Part shown: positions 1 to 8,243 of the stretch, in pieces
Layout: the number at the start of each line of letters is the position of its first letter
Position numbering within the stretch: the first letter of the stretch is position 1
Origin: Shewanella pealeana ATCC 700345
GTDB taxonomy: Bacteria; Pseudomonadota; Gammaproteobacteria; Enterobacterales; Shewanellaceae
DNA: 64,000 nt
Reading direction: 5' to 3'
Assembly: GCF_000018285.1 (NCBI RefSeq)
Contig: NC_009901.1
Coordinates: 118,501-182,500 of the forward strand
The notes under the pieces: model-generated
What the model was told of the DNA's origin: nothing
Seen by the model: only the letters and a program-made list of their open reading frames with translations
The model's database searches: none
Position numbers and translations under genes: made by a program

Positions 1-56
1 TAGTCAATGAGAGCCTGTGCTGCTCGGTTGTTAGGAAGTCTGCCAATCTCAATCAT
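1..56 (-). CDS. glpG: Rhomboid intramembrane serine protease GlpG, N-terminal fragment (cut by window edge)
   Basis: Only the first 18 codons lie in the window, reading MIEIGRLPNNRAAQALID. The N-R-A-A-Q-A-L-I-D stretch resembles the start of the cytosolic domain of GlpG (N-P-R-V-A-Q-A-F-V-D in E. coli). A strong Shine-Dalgarno (GAGGGGG) lies just upstream of the ATG. It follows glpE on the same strand with a short gap, the usual glpE-glpG order, so the two are probably co-transcribed. The catalytic Ser-His dyad region lies outside the window, so the call rests on the N-terminus and on synteny. Confidence 0.75.
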   Translation of the reverse strand, partial: MIEIGRLPNNRAAQALID

Positions 57-76
57 TTTCTCCCCCTCTTACATGT

Positions 77-385
77 TTATAAGTTAGCTTGATGCCACGC
101 GCTATAGCCGCCATCTAAACTAAACACGTCATCAAAGCCTTGCTCATTAAGATAAGTGGCAGCGCTTTGGCTGCTGATGCCATGATAGCAAACAACAATA
201 AGTGGCAGATCCATGTCGGCATCGCCAATAAAGCGAGCTAAGTTTTCATTGGTTAGATTGACTGAACCAAGGATATGACCGGCTTCATAGCTGGCTGCAT
301 CTCGGATATCCACGATTTGTAACTCGTCTGATTCAGACTGCATCTGAATAAGTTGATTAACACTAAGATGTTGAAAAGCAGACAT
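77..385 (-). CDS. glpE: Thiosulfate sulfurtransferase GlpE (single-domain rhodanese)
   Basis: A 102-residue single rhodanese domain. The active-site loop C-Y-H-G-I-S-S-Q has the catalytic cysteine at residue 66, and the motif is that of GlpE rather than of longer rhodaneses. The domain-start motif V-D-I-R-D and the G-H-I-L-G-S-V-N segment are present. The family transfers sulfane sulfur from thiosulfate to cyanide or thioredoxin in the cytosol; the physiological acceptor is uncertain. Length matches the family (about 100-108 aa). It sits directly upstream of glpG on the same strand. No glpD or glpR is visible in the window, so its link to glycerol metabolism here is by name only. Confidence 0.92.
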   Translation of the reverse strand: MSAFQHLSVNQLIQMQSESDELQIVDIRDAASYEAGHILGSVNLTNENLARFIGDADMDLPLIVVCYHGISSQSAATYLNEQGFDDVFSLDGGYSAWHQANL

Positions 386-412
386 AGAAAACCTGTATTG
401 ATTAGATTAGAG

Positions 413-456
413 AAGACAAAAGCGACTGTAATAGTCTCAAGCAGATATTACAGTCA
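413..456 (-). terminator. Probable intrinsic terminator of kbl-tdh
   Basis: A perfect 10-bp inverted repeat, GACTGTAATA at 424-433 and TATTACAGTC at 446-455, has a 12-nt loop. On the minus strand it is followed by GCTTTTGTCTTCT. It lies just past the tdh stop, before glpE. The T tract is interrupted, so termination may be partial. Confidence 0.55.
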
Positions 457-492
457 CTTGTTCGGAGAATAAATCAAAAGCTGGCTAATGAT

Positions 493-1518
493 TTAATCCC
501 AGTTGAGGATCACTTTACCTGATTGACCTGAACGCATGGCATCAAAGCCTTGCTGGAACTCATCAATACTATAATGGTGGGTGATGATTGGCGAAATATC
601 GAGTCCAGATTGGATAAGGCTTGCCATCTTATACCAGGTCTCAAACATCTCACGGCCATAAATGCCCTTAATGATAAGCCCTTTAAAGATCACCTTGCTC
701 CAGTCGATAGCCATGTCGCCACCTGGAATACCTAGCATGGCAATTTTGCCACCGTGGTTCATGGTGTCGAGCATAGAGTGGAATGCCGAAGGCACGCCTG
801 ACATCTCTAGACCTACATCGAAGCCTTCTGTCATACCGAGCTCTTGCATTACATCTTCAAGATTCTCTTTGGCGACGTTAACTGCACGGGTCGCTCCCAT
901 TTTCTCGGCTAGCTCTAGGCGGTATTCGTTCACATCGGTGATCACCACATGGCGCGCACCAACGTGACGACATACGGCCGCTGCCATAATGCCAATTGGG
1001 CCTGCACCAGTAATAAGAACGTCTTCACCGACAAGATCGAATGACAGCGCAGTATGCACCGCGTTACCAAATGGATCGAAGATAGAGGCCAAATCATCAG
1101 AGATATCATCAGGGATCTTAAAGGCGTTAAATGCTGGGATAACTAGGTATTCAGCAAAGGCACCTTCACGGTTAACGCCGACACCCGAAGTATTGCGGCA
1201 TAAGTGAGTGCGACCACCACGACAGTTACGGCAATGGCCGCAAGTAATATGGCCTTCACCGGAAACACGGTCGCCAATAGTAAAGCCACGTACTTCTTGG
1301 CCCATACCGACAACTTCACCCACATATTCATGACCAACAACCATAGGCACAGGAATGGTGTTTTGTGACCACTCATCCCAGTTGTAGATATGAACGTCGG
1401 TACCGCAGATAGCGGTCTTACGAATTTTAATTAATAGATCGTTATGGCCCACTTCTGGTTTAGGCGCATCTACCATCCAGATGCCTTCTTCAGGCTTTAG
1501 CTTGCTGAGTGCTTTCAT
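493..1518 (-). CDS. tdh: L-threonine 3-dehydrogenase
   Basis: Zinc-dependent medium-chain dehydrogenase that oxidises L-threonine with NAD+ to 2-amino-3-ketobutyrate, the substrate of the neighbouring Kbl. The start chosen gives 341 aa beginning [12 protein letters not shown], the family's usual N-terminus and length; an upstream ATG at 1566 would add 16 residues lying over the kbl terminator hairpin. Visible motifs are the catalytic zinc site C-G-T-D-V-H and G-H-E-Y-V-G-E-V, the four-cysteine structural zinc loop (C-G-H-C-R-N-C, then C after seven residues), and the NAD-binding G-A-G-P-I-G-I. It is second in the kbl-tdh operon, and the pair converts threonine to glycine and acetyl-CoA. Confidence 0.97.
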   Translation of the reverse strand: MKALSKLKPEEGIWMVDAPKPEVGHNDLLIKIRKTAICGTDVHIYNWDEWSQNTIPVPMVVGHEYVGEVVGMGQEVRGFTIGDRVSGEGHITCGHCRNCRGGRTHLCRNTSGVGVNREGAFAEYLVIPAFNAFKIPDDISDDLASIFDPFGNAVHTALSFDLVGEDVLITGAGPIGIMAAAVCRHVGARHVVITDVNEYRLELAEKMGATRAVNVAKENLEDVMQELGMTEGFDVGLEMSGVPSAFHSMLDTMNHGGKIAMLGIPGGDMAIDWSKVIFKGLIIKGIYGREMFETWYKMASLIQSGLDISPIITHHYSIDEFQQGFDAMRSGQSGKVILNWD

Positions 1519-1564
1519 TTTATAACCTATTACAGGCCGGCTTGCGGCTTGCTGAATGTCATTC

Positions 1565-1588
1565 AAAAAGGGCTACATACGTAGCCCC
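1565..1588 (-). terminator. Terminator-like hairpin between kbl and tdh
   Basis: On the minus strand GGGCTAC-GTAT-GTAGCCC (arms 1581-1587 and 1570-1576) is followed directly by TTTTT. It begins 14 nt after the kbl stop and precedes the tdh start by about 50 nt, so it could lower tdh expression relative to kbl or mark the 3' end of a kbl-only transcript. Confidence 0.6.
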
Positions 1589-1601
1589 TATTGATTTGAT
1601 T

Positions 1602-2798
1602 TTAGCTGATGATACCCATCTCTTTCGCGATACGGGTAAAGGCTTCAATTGCCTTGTCGATCTGCTCTTTGGTGTGAGCTGCAGACATCTGAGTTCGAAT
1701 ACGTGCCTGACCCTTTGGTACCACAGGGAATGAGAAACCGATAACGTAGATGTTTTCAGTTAATAGACGGTTAGCAAAATCGCCAGCCAGTTTTGCGTCA
1801 CCAATCATTACAGGAATAATGGCGTGATCGGCGCCACCTAGGGTGAAGCCTGCCGCAGACATCTGCTCGCGGAAGTAACGGCTATTTTCCCAAACAGCTT
1901 CGCGTAGCGCTTGGCCAGATTTGAGCATCTCAAGTACATGGATAGATGCCGTGACGATTGATGGCGCTAATGAGTTTGAGAATAGGTAAGGGCGAGAGCG
2001 TTGACGCAACCAGTCGATGACTTCTTTTTTACCAGAAGTGAATCCACCTGATGCACCACCAAGGGCTTTACCTAAAGTACCTGTGATGATGTCTACGCGA
2101 TCCATCACTTCACAATACTCGTGAGTACCACGGCCTTCTTGGCCAACAAAGCCTACGGCATGTGAGTCATCAACCATCACGAGTGCGCCGTACTTGTCAG
2201 CAAGATCACACACACCTTTTAGGTTGGCAATTACGCCGTCCATTGAGAACACGCCGTCGGTAGCGATCATGATGTTGCGAGCGCCAGCTTCTTTAGCGGC
2301 GATAAGTTGCGCCTCTAAATCTGCCATGTCGTTGTTAGCGTAGCGGAAGCGCTTCGCCTTACATAGACGCACGCCATCGATAATAGATGCGTGGTTTAGT
2401 GCATCAGAAATAATCGCGTCTTCTGCGCTTAATAGGGTTTCGAAAAGACCGGCGTTAGCGTCGAAGCATGAAGAGTAAAGAATGGTGTCTTCCATGCCTA
2501 AAAATTCGCTAAGGCTCGCTTCTAGTTGCTTATGGATATCTTGGGTGCCGCAGATAAAGCGCACAGATGCCATGCCAAAACCGTGAGCGTCTAGGCCAGC
2601 TTGTGCTGCCTTAATAAGCTCTGGGTGGTTAGCTAAACCTAGGTAGTTGTTGGCACAAAAATTAATAACTTGGTCGCCATTAACTTTAATTGCAGTTTGT
2701 TGAGGAGAAACAATGATTCGTTCGCTTTTATACAAACCTTCGGCTTTAACGTCGACAAGCTGTTGATTTATTTGGTCGTAGAATGAGGTCTTAGGCAC
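1602..2798 (-). CDS. kbl: Glycine C-acetyltransferase (2-amino-3-ketobutyrate CoA ligase)
   Basis: PLP-dependent alpha-oxoamine synthase of 398 aa, the family length. It cleaves 2-amino-3-ketobutyrate with CoA to glycine and acetyl-CoA. The PLP lysine lies in [10 protein letters not shown], preceded by the cofactor-binding D-D-S-H-A-V-G-F. The N-terminal [10 protein letters not shown] motif is typical. The ATG is preceded by AAGGAGAATA, a strong ribosome-binding site. It is the first gene of kbl-tdh, separated from tdh by a hairpin. It is distinguished from BioF and HemA paralogues by its tdh partner and the N-terminal sequence. Confidence 0.97.
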   Translation of the reverse strand: MPKTSFYDQINQQLVDVKAEGLYKSERIIVSPQQTAIKVNGDQVINFCANNYLGLANHPELIKAAQAGLDAHGFGMASVRFICGTQDIHKQLEASLSEFLGMEDTILYSSCFDANAGLFETLLSAEDAIISDALNHASIIDGVRLCKAKRFRYANNDMADLEAQLIAAKEAGARNIMIATDGVFSMDGVIANLKGVCDLADKYGALVMVDDSHAVGFVGQEGRGTHEYCEVMDRVDIITGTLGKALGGASGGFTSGKKEVIDWLRQRSRPYLFSNSLAPSIVTASIHVLEMLKSGQALREAVWENSRYFREQMSAAGFTLGGADHAIIPVMIGDAKLAGDFANRLLTENIYVIGFSFPVVPKGQARIRTQMSAAHTKEQIDKAIEAFTRIAKEMGIIS

Positions 2799-2929
2799 CT
2801 TTATTCTCCTTAATTAGCATTATTTTGAGTATTGGAGTGCTGGCATTTTAACCCTAATTGCCGCGGCTCTACAGCCTTTTTTTAAGACTAAAACCGGGAT
2901 TAATTAGATTGGGGGATACAGAGGTTTTA

Positions 2930-2946
2930 CATTAGTTAAACTAATG
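2930..2946. promoter_or_regulatory. 17-bp palindrome upstream of kbl
   Basis: CATTAGTT-A-AACTAATG has perfect 8-bp arms around a single central base. It lies about 130 bp upstream of the kbl start and about 100 bp beyond the end of the TetR-family gene. Symmetry and position suit a dimeric repressor site, but no regulator is assigned. Confidence 0.35.
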
Positions 2947-3049
2947 CTTAACTTTCAAGTGCTTTTAGTCGAGGAGATAATGGGGATAGTGAGAGTCACT
3001 AAAGCTAGCGCATGAAAGCTAGTTCATGCGTCTAGGCCCAAGTGAGCTG

Positions 3050-3697
3050 TTATTGCATTTGTGAGCGGTAGTGCTCTTCTAGTCTTAAAAAAGTCGCCTG
3101 TGAGCTTGGTGTCGCATAGGATTTAAATAGCATAATCACCCGCAATAAGCCTTCATATAGTGACTCTTTGGTGATTGAGCCGATGTTTGACTGAGTTTGG
3201 GTGAGCTTATAGCTGATCCAAAAGCTGACTAGCATCTTTATGGTGTCGGCTAGAGGCTTAATATCTTCAGAATTAATCGCTAAGAAGCCATCTTGAGTTA
3301 ATTTTTCTAGTACGCCGCTTGAGCGTTCGAGCACATCTTGCTGAGCCTTAAGGTAGCGGTTTTTTAGCGTTTCATCGCGGCTGAGAATATCGGCGAGATT
3401 GGCGTACATAAAGCGGAATTGCCAAAGGGTATAAAACATCGCATCGAAATAGCCGACTAATAGATCGACATCGACCTCTTTATCGACATAAGGCTGAAAA
3501 CCAGACTCGAGATGTTGCTCATAAAGACCAAAAATCGAACGTATGATGTCTTCTTTATTGCGAAAGTGGTAGTAGAGGTTACCAGGGCTAATATTTAGGT
3601 GGGCGGCGATATGATTGGTTGTGATTGTTCTTTCGCCATGTTCATTAAAAAGCTCTAAACTGGCTTGTACGATTTTGTCACGGGTCTTCATATTCAT
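3050..3697 (-). CDS. TetR/AcrR-family transcriptional regulator
   Basis: A 215-aa protein with an N-terminal TetR helix-turn-helix at about residues 5-50: K-I-V-Q-A-S-L-E-L-F-N, T-I-T-T-N-H-I-A-A-H-L-N, then P-G-N-L-Y-Y-H-F-R-N-K. The rest is an all-helical ligand-binding and dimerisation domain typical of the family. It reads divergently from waaA across a gap of about 170 bp, an arrangement that often means self-regulation or control of the neighbour. The effector and targets cannot be told from sequence. The start could be the Met two codons in (MKTRDK). It is separate from FabR, which is encoded near 60 kb. Confidence 0.85.
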   Translation of the reverse strand: MNMKTRDKIVQASLELFNEHGERTITTNHIAAHLNISPGNLYYHFRNKEDIIRSIFGLYEQHLESGFQPYVDKEVDVDLLVGYFDAMFYTLWQFRFMYANLADILSRDETLKNRYLKAQQDVLERSSGVLEKLTQDGFLAINSEDIKPLADTIKMLVSFWISYKLTQTQSNIGSITKESLYEGLLRVIMLFKSYATPSSQATFLRLEEHYRSQMQ

Positions 3698-3867
3698 CCT
3701 AAATGATTAATATCCAGTATAATTAATTCGGCAAGTAATTGACCGCTTAATAGCCTCTATTATGCCTATTCCGTTTGAATTACACCTGTGTCATTACGTT
3801 AAGGCCTGACTATCATGTTAGCATTGGCGCAATTGTTCAAGTAAAACGCAAGAAAGTAGTAAATTTG

Positions 3868-5133
3868 ATGAATCGTAGCCTGTATTCGATAGTTTTATAT
3901 TTAATTACTCCGCTGTTGTTGGTGTATCTTGCTGTGCGCGCCTTCAAAAGCAAAGATTATCGAGGCCGCTGGAATGAGCGTTTTGGCCTTAAATCATTAA
4001 AGCACACCGATCTCCTAGTGCATTCGGTCTCTATGGGTGAGACTTTAGCGGCGATTCCATTAATTAAGCAGCTCCAGCAACAGCATCCACATCTGAGTAT
4101 TACCATCACCACGACTAGCCCAACGGGATCGGCCGAGGTGGTGCGTGCTTTTGGTACCAGTGTGCAACATTGTTATCTACCTTTCGACCTAGCTTGGTGC
4201 GCTCGCAGATTCGTTAAGCAGATAGCACCTAAGTGCTGCATCATTATGGAAACAGAGCTTTGGCCGAATCTGATCCATTACCTTAAACAGGTTGACGCTA
4301 AGGTATTGTTGGCCAATGCGCGTTTATCGCAAAAGTCGGCTAACTCTTATCAAAAGCATCAAATACTCACAAGGCCCATGCTCAAGTTACTCGATGGTAT
4401 TGCGGCGCAGTCACAGCAGGCGGCTGAGCGCTTTATTGGCTTAGGTGTTGCGCCTGAGCGAGTTACCGTTTGTGGCAGCTTAAAGTTTGATATCAGTATC
4501 GATGAGCAACGTATTAATACGGCGAAAGCGCTAAGACTACAATGGCTGGCAACAGATAAACCAGTTTGGGTGGCAGGCTCGGTGCACCCGGGGGAGTTTG
4601 ACGCGTTAATTGCAGCGCATAGGCAGCTGTTAGCGAAATACCCTAATGCCTTAATGATAATGGTGCCGCGTCACCCTGAGCAATTTGATGTCGCCGCCCA
4701 AGCCATAAAGTCGGCTGGGTTGGCTCTCACTAGGCGTAGTAACGGTGAACCGGTATTGGTCGACACTCAGGTTGTACTCGGTGATACTATGGGGGAGTTA
4801 TTGACCTTTTATGGCGCCGCCGACCAAGCCTTTGTTGGTGGTTCATTAATCGTGCATGGTGGTCATAATCCTCTCGAACCCGCCGCTATGGGGCTGCCGG
4901 TGATGATGGGGCCTAACTATCGTGACTTTGTAGAAATTACTGGGCTGCTTGAGTCTGCTGGTGGTTTGCAAGTTGTCGATTCAGCTCAAGCGTTGACGCA
5001 AAATTTGATTCGGTTATTTGAAGATGAAGGCGCTTATAAACAAGCGAGTACAGCGGCAAAATCTGTGGTTGAGCAGAACCGTGGATCGCTGGCTAAGCAG
5101 CTGGCAGTAGTGGAAAGTTATATTCAGCGTTAG
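3868..5133 (+). CDS. waaA: 3-deoxy-D-manno-octulosonic acid transferase (Kdo transferase)
   Basis: Inner-membrane-anchored GT30 glycosyltransferase that adds Kdo from CMP-Kdo to lipid IVA, starting the LPS inner core. The start gives 421 aa beginning MNRSLYSIVLYLITP, whose hydrophobic N-terminal helix (residues 4-23) is the family's membrane anchor; a longer frame from 3775 adds 31 residues with no family match. Recognisable motifs are R-G-R-W-N-E-R-F-G, H-S-V-S-M-G-E-T, M-E-T-E-L-W-P-N and G-G-H-N-P-L-E-P-A near residue 330. The Kdo kinase gene follows convergently, so the two inner-core functions are adjacent. The number of Kdo residues added cannot be read from sequence. Confidence 0.96.
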   Translation: MNRSLYSIVLYLITPLLLVYLAVRAFKSKDYRGRWNERFGLKSLKHTDLLVHSVSMGETLAAIPLIKQLQQQHPHLSITITTTSPTGSAEVVRAFGTSVQHCYLPFDLAWCARRFVKQIAPKCCIIMETELWPNLIHYLKQVDAKVLLANARLSQKSANSYQKHQILTRPMLKLLDGIAAQSQQAAERFIGLGVAPERVTVCGSLKFDISIDEQRINTAKALRLQWLATDKPVWVAGSVHPGEFDALIAAHRQLLAKYPNALMIMVPRHPEQFDVAAQAIKSAGLALTRRSNGEPVLVDTQVVLGDTMGELLTFYGAADQAFVGGSLIVHGGHNPLEPAAMGLPVMMGPNYRDFVEITGLLESAGGLQVVDSAQALTQNLIRLFEDEGAYKQASTAAKSVVEQNRGSLAKQLAVVESYIQR

Positions 5134-5148
5134 TGTGGTGATATCAGC

Positions 5149-5180
5149 AAAAAAGGTCAGCTTTGCGCTGACCTTTTTTA
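5149..5180. terminator. Intrinsic terminator after waaA (bidirectional)
   Basis: AAGGTCAGC at 5153-5161 pairs with GCTGACCTT at 5167-5175 around a short TTTGC loop, flanked by an A run and a T run. It sits between the convergent waaA and kdkA and could serve both. Confidence 0.9.
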
Positions 5181-5199
5181 TTGAATTTGATTGCTAACA

Positions 5200-5931
5200 C
5201 TAATGATTGAGCTTGGCTAGATAGCCTTGATGCAGTTGCTGCCAATTGCCATCATTAAACGCCAGCGTTGGCAATTTACCCAGCTCCTTTCTAAAGGAGC
5301 GCAACAAACGACTCATGTTGGCTTGCTGCCATTGACTGTTGGGCTTTCTTAGCTCACCACGGTCAAAATCAATCAGATAAAACTTGTCATCACAGATAAG
5401 GATATTCTTAGCGTTGAGGTCCGCGTGGTAAACGCCGTGATTGTGAAATTCGGCAATGGTTTCACCGAGAACCAGCCACTGCGCATCCGTCATAGCGGCT
5501 TTGCTTAATCTGGCGACTAAGTCTTCGGCACCTTCTACCCGCTCTATAATTAAGTCGGCACGATAGAACAGACCTGAGCGCTCAACATTGGCGGCGATCG
5601 GCTTAGGTACGGCAAAGCCTTGCTGGTAAAGGTTTTCTAGCAGCGCTAGTTCAGCTACCGCACGGGTTTTTTCTAAACCGGTAAACAGATATTGGTCACG
5701 GCTAATTTTTTCTATCAAACCACCACGATAGTAGTGACGAAGTACCCACTGGTTTTGAGCTTTGCCAACGCTGTTAGCATCGACGAACCAGGTGGTGTAA
5801 CGCCCCTTCGACGAACCAGTAATGGCAGATTGCTGACGCCAAAAGTCGGCAGCAAACCAGTTAGGTTCGATACTTGATGGTGTGTATTGGCAATAAGCGA
5901 TACTGCCTTTGGCAGTTTTTTTAAACTTCAT
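5200..5931 (-). CDS. kdkA: 3-deoxy-D-manno-octulosonic acid kinase
   Basis: Small Kdo kinase of the protein-kinase-like fold, 243 aa, which phosphorylates the 4-OH of Kdo on lipid A at the cytoplasmic face using ATP. The kinase catalytic loop is H-A-D-L-N-A-K-N-I-L-I (about residues 169-179) and the metal-binding motif is L-I-D-F-D-R-G. Earlier G-G-L-I-E-K and L-I-I-E-R-V fit the N-lobe and hinge. It is convergent with waaA, whose product supplies the Kdo. Phosphorylation of the Kdo is typical of organisms whose LPS carries a single Kdo, a general family inference. Confidence 0.93.
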   Translation of the reverse strand: MKFKKTAKGSIAYCQYTPSSIEPNWFAADFWRQQSAITGSSKGRYTTWFVDANSVGKAQNQWVLRHYYRGGLIEKISRDQYLFTGLEKTRAVAELALLENLYQQGFAVPKPIAANVERSGLFYRADLIIERVEGAEDLVARLSKAAMTDAQWLVLGETIAEFHNHGVYHADLNAKNILICDDKFYLIDFDRGELRKPNSQWQQANMSRLLRSFRKELGKLPTLAFNDGNWQQLHQGYLAKLNH

Positions 5932-6016
5932 AGATAGAATTGTAAGCTAAAGCGTGGAACCTGCAGGCATTCTACATTAAGATCGGTAGATTGCGTTAAA
6001 TAACCTTCGAGCACTA

Positions 6017-7096
6017 ATGAGCCTATCAACTTCAAGTGACAATCCGAACTTAAAATCAAGCAGCTTAGACTTAAGTCAGGCTGAGTCTTTATGCCTTCTG
6101 AGGTTGTCGGCAATCGGTGATGTTTGTCATGCCGTGGCCATGGTGCAGGCTATTCAGCGCCGTTATCCACAGCTTAAAATCACTTGGATTTTGGGTAAGG
6201 TCGAATATCAATTGCTTAAGCATCTTGAAGGTGTGGAGTTTGTGATTTTTGATAAGTCACAAGGCTGGCGCAGCTACTTTAACCTTAAGCGCTCTTTAAA
6301 AGGTCGCAAGTTTGATGTGTTACTGCATATGCAGATTGCCCTGCGCGCGACGATTGCCTCATTAGCTATCTCGGCTAAAACTCGTATCGGCTTCGATCGA
6401 TTTAGAGCCAAAGAAGGGCAGTGGTTGGTGACAAATCACCACATTGAGCCGCAAGCAACGCCTCATGTTCTCGAGGGATTTATGGGCTTTGCTAAAGCGG
6501 TAGGCGTTACCGACTTGACTCCAAGCTGGAATATACCTGTTCCCGTGATCGATACTGAATTTGCCGAGACGCTAATTCCCACTGGCACGCCAGTAATGGT
6601 TATCTGTGCAGCGGCGAGTAAAGCTGAGCGTAATTGGTTACCAGAGCGATATGCCGCAGTTGCAGATCATGCTGTAGCGAAAGGTTATCGAGTCATCCTA
6701 TGCGGCGGTCCTACGCCACTTGAGCGTGAACTTGCCGAGAATATACAAGCAACGGCTCAATCAGAGTTAGAGAATCAAGTCGGCAAAACCTCTTTGCTGC
6801 AACTGTTAGCAATACTTAAGCAAGCGAGTGTGGTGCTGGCACCCGATACCGGGCCGGCACACATGGCTGTGACTCAAGGTACACCCGTTATTGGCTTATA
6901 TGCTCATTCAAACCCAGGACGAACCGGCCCATATACCTGTTTAGATTCAGTGGTTAGCGTTTATGACAAAGTGATTAGTGAGCAGAAACAAGGTGATATT
7001 CCTTGGGGGACTAGGGCTAAGGGGGGGCATTTGATGGAGTTGATTGCTGTAGACAGTGTTGTTGCCCAGTTAGATCGTTTGTTAGAACAACCATAA
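6017..7096 (+). CDS. Glycosyltransferase family 9 (heptosyltransferase-like)
   Basis: A 359-aa GT-B enzyme of the ADP-heptose:LPS heptosyltransferase family. The N-terminal L-R-L-S-A-I-G-D-V-C-H motif (about residues 28-38), a D-V-L-L-H-M-Q region, and the C-terminal nucleotide-sugar site A-P-D-T-G-P-A-H-M-A (about 279-288) are classic GT9. It probably adds heptose to Kdo (WaaC-like) in the inner core, although GT9 members with other acceptors exist. The first 25 or so residues are a polar extension before the domain. It heads a same-strand run of four genes, 64 bp before the next gene, and is divergent from kdkA. Confidence 0.85.
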   Translation: MSLSTSSDNPNLKSSSLDLSQAESLCLLRLSAIGDVCHAVAMVQAIQRRYPQLKITWILGKVEYQLLKHLEGVEFVIFDKSQGWRSYFNLKRSLKGRKFDVLLHMQIALRATIASLAISAKTRIGFDRFRAKEGQWLVTNHHIEPQATPHVLEGFMGFAKAVGVTDLTPSWNIPVPVIDTEFAETLIPTGTPVMVICAAASKAERNWLPERYAAVADHAVAKGYRVILCGGPTPLERELAENIQATAQSELENQVGKTSLLQLLAILKQASVVLAPDTGPAHMAVTQGTPVIGLYAHSNPGRTGPYTCLDSVVSVYDKVISEQKQGDIPWGTRAKGGHLMELIAVDSVVAQLDRLLEQP

Positions 7097-7160
7097 GCAT
7101 AAATTTTTGTTAGTATGCCCATTAGCATAGTGCTTCTTCGTAGTTTGATGAGTTGACTCA

Positions 7161-8243
7161 ATGACCCTAGCCGCCCCTAAATTTCTATTTGTGCCCGTGT
7201 CTTCAGCTGAGGGGGTCGGTGAGTATATGCGTTCGTTAATCGTTGCCGATGAGGTTAAGCAGCGCTGGCCCAATGCGACGATTCAATTTATTTTAAGTCG
7301 TCAGGCTCCTTATGCCCTAACTTGCCCCTATCCTGCAGCGCTTTTGGATGATACGCCAACCAAGAATATTAAAGCAGTAAATGACTTTATGTCTTTCTTC
7401 CTGCCAGACTTTGTCATCTTTGATGCATCGGGTCGCCGCTCTCAATTGGTACATGCGAATAAGCTAGGCGCAAAAGTTATTTTCCTGAGTCAACATAAGC
7501 GTAAACGCAGTAGAGGAATGAAAATACTGCGAGCGCGGGTAACCGATAGCCATTGGGTGGTACAGCCTGAATTCGTTATAGGCCCAATTAGTTGGCTAGA
7601 CAGACTAAAATTGAGATTAATTGAAAAGCCAGAGCCAACAGTTACTGGACCCATTTTTGTTAATCCTAACCCTAAACATCAAGCTGCTCTTCTTAGTGAG
7701 TATGGCCTAACTGTCGGTGAGTTCATCATACTCAACGCTGGCTCGGGAGGGCACACTAATAGTCGCGGCTTTATTGTTGAAGAATTTGCTCTCGCGGCAG
7801 CTAGTATTTACCAAGCAACGCAGATCCCCTGTGTGATCGTCTATGGACCGAATTACCCTAACACGATGATTGAGGCTGAAGGGGTTACAGCTATACAGGA
7901 GCTGAACCATGGTGAGCTAATCGATTTGCTCGATGCCGCAAAAGTTGCAGTGTTAAGTGGTGGAGATACTTTACTGCAGGCAATCGCGTTGAAGAAACCA
8001 TGCTTATCGGTCGCTGTATCGAAAGATCAAAATTACCGACTAAAAGTTTGTGAAGAAAGGGGGTTAACCGTCTGCAGCGACAATAAAGCGCAACGGATAT
8101 CGGATGGACTCGTAGAGTTAATGCAGGCTGATAACTTGTTAAAGTTAGAAACGGCTTTGGCGCAGTGTGACTGCGTTAATGGTTTGGAGCTGGGGATGAA
8201 TATTATCACAGCGCTATACCGTAATAAATTTGGAGTTCATTGA
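7161..8243 (+). CDS. Probable GT-B-fold glycosyltransferase-like protein, substrate unknown
   Basis: A 360-aa protein with a two-lobed architecture. The N-terminal F-V-P-V-S-S-A-E-G-V-G-E-Y segment resembles the start of MurG/UGT-type proteins. The C-terminal L-S-G-G-D-T-L-L-Q-A-I-A-L-K-K-P segment (about residues 271-286) resembles the donor-binding glycine-rich loop of those enzymes (G-G-x-x-T-x-x-E-A). An E occurs as Q in that position, so catalytic competence is uncertain. It ends in a TGATG overlap with the following GT4 gene, which suggests translational coupling and a shared pathway. Role in envelope glycan assembly is inferred from context; I do not recognise the exact family. Confidence 0.6.
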   Translation: MTLAAPKFLFVPVSSAEGVGEYMRSLIVADEVKQRWPNATIQFILSRQAPYALTCPYPAALLDDTPTKNIKAVNDFMSFFLPDFVIFDASGRRSQLVHANKLGAKVIFLSQHKRKRSRGMKILRARVTDSHWVVQPEFVIGPISWLDRLKLRLIEKPEPTVTGPIFVNPNPKHQAALLSEYGLTVGEFIILNAGSGGHTNSRGFIVEEFALAAASIYQATQIPCVIVYGPNYPNTMIEAEGVTAIQELNHGELIDLLDAAKVAVLSGGDTLLQAIALKKPCLSVAVSKDQNYRLKVCEERGLTVCSDNKAQRISDGLVELMQADNLLKLETALAQCDCVNGLELGMNIITALYRNKFGVH

